From an uncultured Ktedonobacteraceae bacterium (GTDB lineage Bacteria; Chloroflexota; Ktedonobacteria; Ktedonobacterales; Ktedonobacteraceae), in assembly GCA_955652655.1 (NCBI GenBank), contig CATPCK010000963.1, positions 1-11,066 on the forward strand: a stretch of 11,066 bases of DNA, given 5' to 3'. A program made the translations under genes and the position numbers. The notes under the pieces were generated by a model. It was not told the origin of the DNA. It made no database searches and saw only the letters and a program-made list of their open reading frames with translations. Shown here piece by piece: positions 7,101 to 11,066 of the stretch (positions within the stretch are counted from its first letter, which is position 1; every line of letters begins with the position of its first letter).

Positions 7101-8326
7101 GTTAAGGAGGAGAGCACATGCTTGCAGGCATGACAGGTCTTAGAGGATGGATACCATTGATCGATCTTGATCAAGGTTCGTCCGTACCAACTGGATTTGT
7201 ATTCCAGTTGACGGACAAATTCACCCCATCCGACATCTTGAATAGCTTTAGCAAGGCTGTGGTTCTTGACCATGTTCTTGACAGCCAAACTCTCTACGCA
7301 AATCACTTGGTTCTCGTGTACAAGGCGTGTTGAGAGCTTGTGCTGGTAGTCTCGTCTTCGGTCCTGAATACGAGCATGGATTTGAGCCACTTTCAGACGG
7401 GCTTTGTTCCGGTTCTTGGAACCCTGCTTTTTCTTGGCATGTCGACGTTGGGCTTTTGCCAATCTCTTCTCATCCTTGGCAAAATAGCGGGGATTGCCTA
7501 CGCTCTCACCAGTCGAAAGTGCGACCATGGATGTAATGCCAAGGTCAAGACCGACCATGTTGTTCACCAAGGGCTTAGGCTTGATGTCATCTTCAACCAA
7601 GATCGAGACAAAATAGCGGTTCGCGCAATCTTTGGAGATGGTGACCGAACTCGGTTGAGCGTCCTTTGGCAGGTCTCGATGCCAGTGGATATCCACAGGC
7701 TCATCCATCTTGGCAAGAGAGAGGGCCTTCCCATCCCATTTGAAGGCATTGGCGGCATAGGTAGCCGACTGCTCATTCTGCTTTTTCTTGAAGGTGGGAT
7801 ATTGGGCGCGGCCCTCAAAAACATTGACAAAGGCGCGATCCAGATGGCGAAGGGCTTGCTGGAGAGGAACAGAAGAAGCATCAGAGAGCCAGGGGTATGC
7901 TTTCTTGAGGTCAGGCAACATGGCAGCAAGATCGTGATAGGACAAGCTCTGTCCATGCTGAAAAAAGGCCGTCTTACGGGTCGAGAGCCCCCAATTATAG
8001 ACAAAGCGAACGCATCCGAATGTCTGAGCAAGGAGGATCTTCTGCTCCTCGGTCGGATAGAACCGAAATTTGTATGCTCGCTTGGTCTTTTTGCTCACTG
8101 CCTCTTTCCCTTTCTGGCTTTCGCCGTAGCGTTGAACCGTTTCGATCGTGACCCCTGCCACGGTGCCAACGTCGTAGCTGTTCGTCCACAGAGAGGGGAG
8201 GTTCCTCTTGAGTTCTGGAAACTCTTCTCGCAACAAGTGAGAGATCGAGCCTTTGATGTATCTCACCAGCTTGTGGATACTGAACTGAGGATCACACCCA
8301 AGGATCAGATGGACATGGTCTGGCAT
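6914..8326 (-). CDS. tnpB: TnpB RNA-guided nuclease fused in frame to a TnpA remnant
   Basis: One 470-residue frame joins two proteins. Residues 1-76 are the C-terminal part of an HUH (Y1) transposase TnpA. From V77, a GTG at 8098 preceded by a purine-rich AAAGAGG, a 394-residue TnpB begins with the usual KRAYKFRFYPTEEQ start. In TnpB numbering the RuvC acidic residues are D185 (GLDLG), E269 (VESLAV) and D349/D351 (HDRDTNAA), with a zinc finger at C322, C325, C341 and C344, so all key residues are present and the length is near the family norm (about 400). TnpB is an omega-RNA-guided DNA endonuclease that cuts beside a target-adjacent motif, here predicted to be TTAT. Native TnpB probably starts at 8098; the long form could start at the ATG at 8326, which has a GGGAGAGG ribosome site and a promoter upstream. 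Confidence 0.88.
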   Translation of the reverse strand: MPDHVHLILGCDPQFSIHKLVRYIKGSISHLLREEFPELKRNLPSLWTNSYDVGTVAGVTIETVQRYGESQKGKEAVSKKTKRAYKFRFYPTEEQKILLAQTFGCVRFVYNWGLSTRKTAFFQHGQSLSYHDLAAMLPDLKKAYPWLSDASSVPLQQALRHLDRAFVNVFEGRAQYPTFKKKQNEQSATYAANAFKWDGKALSLAKMDEPVDIHWHRDLPKDAQPSSVTISKDCANRYFVSILVEDDIKPKPLVNNMVGLDLGITSMVALSTGESVGNPRYFAKDEKRLAKAQRRHAKKKQGSKNRNKARLKVAQIHARIQDRRRDYQHKLSTRLVHENQVICVESLAVKNMVKNHSLAKAIQDVGWGEFVRQLEYKSSWYGRTLIKIDQWYPSSKTCHACKHVLSSLTLDRREWVCPECGVVHDRDTNAALNILAEGLSVNACGGNGRPVRAKARQAVASEAGSSHSRG

Positions 8327-8371
8327 GACCTCTCCCTCTCCAAATTCCTGCTCCCATTTGTCAACACATTC
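8099..8371 (-). pseudogene. tnpA: 5'-truncated tnpA (HUH/Y1 transposase) remnant
   Basis: The frame encodes the C-terminal two thirds of an IS200-type TnpA: ECVDKWEQEFGEGEV, the HUH motif in MPDHVHL, the QFSIHKLVRYIKG segment, WTNSYDVGTV, and the helix with the likely catalytic Tyr (VQRYGES, Y67 from the ATG at 8326). Upstream is an in-frame TAG (8372-8374). None of the three frames up to the left-end hairpin encodes the expected first strand (a YHLVW-type KYRR segment), so about 45 residues are missing. There is no tnpA stop codon before TnpB. Without the first beta strand the HUH fold should be non-functional. It is still fused in frame with TnpB. Confidence 0.75.
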
Positions 8372-8387
8372 CTATCTTCATGCTCAG

Positions 8388-8416
8388 ATTATGGCGGAAT
8401 TCAGGAGACAGGTCAA
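8388..8416 (-). promoter_or_regulatory. Promoter of the IS genes
   Basis: On the minus strand TTGACC (8416-8411) and CATAAT (8393-8388) are separated by exactly 17 bases, a near-consensus housekeeping promoter. Transcription would begin near 8381, about 55 bases before the ATG at 8326. The first ATG in that transcript (8381) opens only a 6-codon frame ending in TGA. Confidence 0.55.
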
Positions 8417-8425
8417 GTGTCATCT

Positions 8426-8451
8426 CTTGGTACTAGACCCCTGTACCCAAG
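8426..8451. repeat. Second hairpin inside the IS left end
   Basis: Arms cttggtac (8426-8433) and gtacccaag (8443-8451) pair over 8 bp with one bulged base around a 9-base loop. The hairpin lies between the left-end hairpin and the tnp promoter, in the space where the missing tnpA 5' part would normally be. Its role is unknown. Confidence 0.45.
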
Positions 8452-8476
8452 CCCCAAACAAGAAAGCGGCTTCTAT

Positions 8477-8517
8477 CCCCATGTCTGTAGCCAGGGGTTT
8501 TACGCCGCGCATTATAA
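8477..8517 (-). repeat. IS left end: target TTAT, guide AAAA, hairpin
   Basis: On the minus strand TTAT (8517-8514) is followed by 12 bases, then AAAA (8501-8498) directly against the hairpin CCCCTGGCTACAGACATGGGG (21 bases, 8497-8477; 4-bp CCCC/GGGG base plus TG/CA, one bulged T). The arrangement mirrors the left end of IS608 (target, spacer, guide, hairpin). The stem is weaker than that of the right end. Confidence 0.65.
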
Positions 8518-8544
8518 CATGGCTGAGAAGAGGCTCACGGGACA

Positions 8545-8576
8545 AGGGCGACGCAAGCGTCCCCCGCCCCTACGGG
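8545..8576. repeat. Palindromic repeat, right half only
   Basis: Bases 8545-8564 are identical to the first 20 bases of the right arm of the copy at 1-119, and are followed by cgcccctacggg, the repeat's right terminus. The left arm and spacer are absent. It lies 31 bases from the predicted left edge of the IS and about 110 bases before the lipoprotein start codon. Confidence 0.7.
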
Positions 8577-8674
8577 TTCATTGAGTAATAGAAACTTCAA
8601 ACCCTGCTGAGCCGTTAACATAAGTAGAGCTATATCTATTTGAATCTTTTCTATACTTAAATCACTTATCGCAT

Positions 8675-8681
8675 AAAGGAG
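8675..8681 (+). promoter_or_regulatory. Ribosome binding site of the lipoprotein gene
   Basis: AAAGGAG lies 8 bases before the ATG at 8690, the ideal distance, and only 2 bases before an in-frame TTG at 8684. This fixes the start at 8690. A TATACT at 8652-8657 could be the -10 box, but no convincing -35 precedes it. Confidence 0.8.
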
Positions 8682-8689
8682 TATTGACA

Positions 8690-9631
8690 ATGATACATAA
8701 GAAACCTGCGATCCTGTTTATCGCGCTGGCAACCATACTGCTGCTCATCAGCGCATGCAGCCCATCAACCGGCGGGACAGGTGGCAGCAGCCTCACGGTC
8801 CTCCAATTGCTGCAAAATAGCTCAACCGCCATGAGCAAGCTCAACTCCGCGCATGTCGACCTGAAAGCTAATGGCTCCGGCCAGGCAGTGACCTCAATTA
8901 CACCAACCCCAACAACCGGCAGCACACCTACCGTCAGCAATGGTACTTTTAGCCTGACAGGGACAGGAGACGAGGCGCTGCCTAGCGGAGAGGCCATGCA
9001 ATTCAATGTCACGCAGAACATCACCAATGGCACCAATACGACCAGTAACCTCGCCCAAATCGTCCAGGGAGAAAAGGTCTATATCCAGAATGCCAAAGGA
9101 CAGTGGTATGTACTGGACAAAAGTGCGCTCAAAGGCTATGTCGATAATCCATTTTCAGGGATAAACAACCCCGACTTGTCGTTGTTGATTGGCCTGCTGC
9201 AACACACCAAAATCACCGACAACGGCGTAGAGTCCTTAAACAGCCAAAACCTGCGCCATATTACCATTGCCCTGGACCAGGTAGCCCTGAAACAGTTCCT
9301 CAGCAACAATCAACAGTTGCTCGACATCCTTGGCCAGCAAAACCTGAACGCGATCATCGATCATACAAAGGCCTTCAGTTCAACTGTCGATCTCTGGATC
9401 GATGAGGCGACAGCCTACATCCACCGCACAGAGCTTAAATTCAATCTCAGCGCGGATACCAGCACGCTAGGCCAGTACCTGACACCAACGGTTACCACCG
9501 TTGTCGTCCCGTCCAACATCACTACCAAATTTGATTCTATCGTCGACCTGAGCAAATTCAACGAATCTGTCACTATCACCCCACCGACGAGCGCCATCCC
9601 TACCAATGATCCTACCACCGTCTTTGGCTAA
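8690..9631 (+). CDS. Secreted lipoprotein, LppX/LprAFG-like
   Basis: The 313-residue product starts with a lipoprotein signal: two lysines (4-5), a hydrophobic stretch (about 6-20) and a lipobox LISAC with the lipidated Cys at 23. The mature part begins with a Ser/Gly/Thr-rich tether. It continues with LLQNSSTAMSKLNSAHVDLK, a Thr/Pro-rich insertion (about 70-85), and later GEKVYIQNAKGQWYVLD, which are the recurring features of the LppX_LprAFG fold. In mycobacteria these proteins carry lipids between membrane and envelope; here the ligand is unknown. The protein would be anchored on the outer face of the cytoplasmic membrane. The gene stands alone on the plus strand, divergent from the rad50 cluster. 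The family assignment is from pattern recognition and moderately sure; secretion as a lipoprotein is well supported. Confidence 0.8.
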   Translation: MIHKKPAILFIALATILLLISACSPSTGGTGGSSLTVLQLLQNSSTAMSKLNSAHVDLKANGSGQAVTSITPTPTTGSTPTVSNGTFSLTGTGDEALPSGEAMQFNVTQNITNGTNTTSNLAQIVQGEKVYIQNAKGQWYVLDKSALKGYVDNPFSGINNPDLSLLIGLLQHTKITDNGVESLNSQNLRHITIALDQVALKQFLSNNQQLLDILGQQNLNAIIDHTKAFSSTVDLWIDEATAYIHRTELKFNLSADTSTLGQYLTPTVTTVVVPSNITTKFDSIVDLSKFNESVTITPPTSAIPTNDPTTVFG

Positions 9632-9708
9632 GTTATACACGGGGACAAAACATGGGACATCCCGAAATTTTGCTGAGACAGGGCTCTGAGGGGGAAGGCA
9701 TCGTCAAA

Positions 9709-9852
9709 CCCGTAGGGGCGGGGGTAGGGTTGTGTGGAGGGGGGACGCCTTGTGTTGTGCGTCGCCCTCGTCTCTGTCCCTGTGCATGCTTTCCTCCTCC
9801 AGCCAGGGCGACGCAAGCGTCCCCACCCCACCACATCCGCCACCCCTACGGG
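9709..9852. repeat. GC-rich inverted-repeat element, full copy
   Basis: This 144-bp copy is bounded by matching 10-base inverted termini, cccgtagggg (9709-9718) and cccctacggg (9843-9852). The right arm (from 9805) repeats that of copy 1. The left arm (from about 9742) is interrupted by extra bases between GGACGCC and GCGTCGCCCT, so the central stem is imperfect. The spacers of the two copies are alike in composition and partly in sequence (both CT-rich with a tgtg block). No flanking target duplication is obvious. It lies between the lipoprotein stop and the modC promoter and may help end lipoprotein transcription. No coding potential is credible here. Confidence 0.75.
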
Positions 9853-9902
9853 CACGAAGCCCAGATGCCTCACATGCCCATGACCCTTCGTCGCGCAATC
9901 AC

Positions 9903-9934
9903 CTTCACCTTGTGAAGAGCGGATTTGCTATGCT
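9903..9934 (+). promoter_or_regulatory. modC promoter with adjacent palindrome
   Basis: TGC-TATGCT (9926-9934) reads as an extended -10 element. Transcription would start near 9941, only about 5 bases before the modC ATG, so the message would be nearly leaderless, which agrees with the weak ribosome site (GGTGA). Overlapping the -35 region is the palindrome CTTCAC-ctt-GTGAAG (9903-9917), a plausible operator. The regulator is unknown. Molybdate operons are often controlled by ModE, but I cannot equate this site with a ModE box. Confidence 0.4.
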
Positions 9935-9945
9935 ACACTGGTGAC

Positions 9946-11066
9946 ATGTTAAAAGTAAAGCTCAACACCCACCTCAATACCTTCCACCTTGACCTCGGCT
10001 TCTCTGCTGAAGTCGGCAAAACCACCGTCTTGCTTGGTGAAAGCGGTGCGGGTAAAAGCACCGTCTTACGGCTTATGGCTGGGCTGCTCCATCCAGAACG
10101 AGGGCATATCTCCCTCGAAGGTACTACCTATTTTGATAGCGAACGCCACATCGTTGTCCTGCCCCAGGAACGACCCTTTGGCTATGTCTTCCAGGATTAC
10201 ATCCTCTTCCCCCACTTGAATGTCTTTGAAAACGTCGCCTTTGGCCTGCGTGCACAACATCTCCCACAACACTTGATACGCCGCAGAGTGGGAGAGGCGC
10301 TGGAACAGGTACACCTGCTGGGGCTCGATCAGCGCCGCGCAACACAGCTTTCGGGTGGACAGCAGCAGCGGGTCGCTATCGCTCGTGCGGTGGCCTTGCA
10401 GCCTCAACTCCTTTTGCTCGACGAACCGCTCGCGGCCCTGGACATACAAACGCGGCGCGAGGTACGCCAGGAATTACGTCATATGCTGGCAAACATCGGC
10501 ATAACGACCATACTGGTTACGCATCAATACCTGGAGGCTTTGCTCTTCGGGCAGTCCATTCTTGTACTCGATTCTGGCCGCATCATCCAACAGGGCAGCC
10601 AGCACGACCTTCTGTTGTATCCCCGTTCGTCCTATGTCGCTGAACTCGTGGGCATGAATTTCTTTCGTGGACAAGTGGTACGCAACGAAGCGAACTCACT
10701 CTGCACTATTCGGTTGCAGCAAGAAAACCATCCTATTGAGGTCATGGCAGCGCTGGAAGAACATCTCCAGGGCAGTAAGAGGCCAGCAGTAGGCGAGGAG
10801 GCTTTTGTGGTGGTGGACCCGCGTAGTATTACACTCTATCAAAAACCACCCGATAGCTCGGCGCGCAACGTCTTCAGTGGCGAGATCGTGCAGGTCCTGC
10901 GCCTGGACACTTCCATTGGGAAAGAAGAACGCTATGATGGGCGAGTACGTGTCAGTATTCTGCTGAATACGTCGATACCTCCACTCACCGCCGAAATTAC
11001 CGGGGCTTCAGCTGCGCGCATGGAATTAAGCGAGGGAAAAACTATCTACGCCTCCTTTAAGGCTAC
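9946..11066 (+). CDS. modC: Molybdate ABC transporter ATP-binding protein (partial, runs off window)
   Basis: At least 373 residues are encoded with no stop before the window ends. ATPase motifs are all present: Walker A GESGAGKST (31-39), Q-loop at Q83 (GYVFQDY), signature LSGGQQQR (135-142), Walker B LLLLDEP (E160) and H-loop H193. Residues from about 308 (NVFSGEIVQV... to PPLTAEIT and YASFKA) form the Mop/TOBE oxyanion-binding domain typical of ModC. The combination points to molybdate (or tungstate) import, with ATP hydrolysis at the inner face of the membrane driving a ModA/ModB permease. Neither modA nor modB is upstream, so they would have to lie downstream or elsewhere. The ATG at 9946 places Walker A at the normal depth. 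Other oxyanion importers (CysA, FbpC) are less likely given the C-terminal domain. Confidence 0.87.
   Translation, partial: MLKVKLNTHLNTFHLDLGFSAEVGKTTVLLGESGAGKSTVLRLMAGLLHPERGHISLEGTTYFDSERHIVVLPQERPFGYVFQDYILFPHLNVFENVAFGLRAQHLPQHLIRRRVGEALEQVHLLGLDQRRATQLSGGQQQRVAIARAVALQPQLLLLDEPLAALDIQTRREVRQELRHMLANIGITTILVTHQYLEALLFGQSILVLDSGRIIQQGSQHDLLLYPRSSYVAELVGMNFFRGQVVRNEANSLCTIRLQQENHPIEVMAALEEHLQGSKRPAVGEEAFVVVDPRSITLYQKPPDSSARNVFSGEIVQVLRLDTSIGKEERYDGRVRVSILLNTSIPPLTAEITGASAARMELSEGKTIYASFKA

Larger units (their letters stand above)
6880..8513 (-). mobile_element. IS200/IS605-family insertion sequence, tnpA-defective, tnpB-bearing
   Basis: This is a 1634-bp element with its left end at 8513 and its right end at 6880. 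Subterminal imperfect hairpins at 8477-8497 and 6889-6909 share the CCCCTGGCT...CATGGGG frame. Each is directly preceded (minus strand) by a 4-base guide: AAAA (8498-8501) and GAAG (6910-6913). Under the guide-to-site pairing known from IS608 these predict cleavage at TT-x-T and TC-x-C, and TTAT (8514-8517) and TCAC (6880-6883) are found at the expected places. TTAT would be the flanking target and TCAC the last element bases. No target duplication is expected. TnpB is complete and TnpA is truncated, so movement would need TnpA from elsewhere. The boundaries are inferred from this rule and were not compared with an empty site. Confidence 0.8.

Noticed and set aside
7340..8584. 414-codon plus-strand open frame
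   Set aside because: It is antisense to tnpB and extends through the IS left end; no family features, whereas TnpB on the other strand has all catalytic residues.
8684..8689. TTG start for the lipoprotein
   Set aside because: It is only 2 bases from the AAAGGAG site, against 8 for the ATG at 8690.
9654..9663. GGGA-ca-TCCC mini hairpin followed by aaatttt after the lipoprotein stop
   Set aside because: A stem of only 4 bp is too weak to call a terminator; the repeat at 9709-9852 is a better stopping structure.
9652..9915. 87-codon plus-strand frame between the lipoprotein and modC
   Set aside because: Most of it translates the palindromic repeat; low-complexity Pro/Arg/Cys composition, no ribosome site.
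1..11066. CRISPR arrays, tRNA or rRNA genes
   Set aside because: No regularly spaced direct repeats, cloverleaf-like segments or rRNA motifs were seen.

Overview
The window most resembles a chromosomal segment from a Chloroflexota bacterium of the Ktedonobacteria type. This is a judgement from protein style and gene content: a NurA/Rad50 pair, a CpXC-domain protein, an LppX/LprAFG-like lipoprotein with a Thr/Pro-rich stretch, a stand-alone seven-blade WD40 protein, and scattered GC-rich palindromic repeats. No database search was possible.

Layout. Bases 1-205 hold no gene, only a GC-rich inverted-repeat element (1-119) and a compact hairpin (179-198). From 206 to 6750 lies a tightly packed minus-strand cluster, transcribed right to left: a Rad50/SbcC-type SMC ATPase (3631-6750), a NurA-family nuclease overlapping it by 11 bp (2370-3641), a short gap with a likely promoter, then a CpXC zinc-finger protein (1581-2255), a MoaB/Mog-type molybdopterin adenylyltransferase (1090-1578) and a WD40 protein (206-1087). 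Each of the last three is separated from the next by 2 bp. Rad50 and NurA probably act together in DNA-end processing. The usual partners Mre11 and HerA are not in the window.

Bases 6880-8513 are an IS200/IS605-family element on the minus strand, inserted just upstream of rad50. Its ends could be read from the sequence: an imperfect hairpin at each end, each preceded by a 4-nt guide (AAAA on the left, GAAG on the right) that matches a cleavage tetranucleotide (TTAT and TCAC) by the IS608 pairing logic. TnpB, an RNA-guided nuclease, looks complete. TnpA has lost its N-terminal third and runs in frame into TnpB. The right end should also encode an omega-RNA whose guide would be the rad50 leader sequence.

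Bases 8375-8689 have no gene apart from the element's left end. They hold the element's promoter, an extra hairpin, a half copy of the palindromic repeat, and the leader of a plus-strand secreted lipoprotein gene (8690-9631). Bases 9632-9945 have no gene but contain a full copy of the repeat (9709-9852) and a promoter with an adjacent palindrome. Last is modC, the molybdate-import ATPase (9946 to beyond the window end). ModC (molybdate uptake) and Mog (molybdenum insertion into cofactor) give the window two molybdenum genes, although they lie in separate transcription units.
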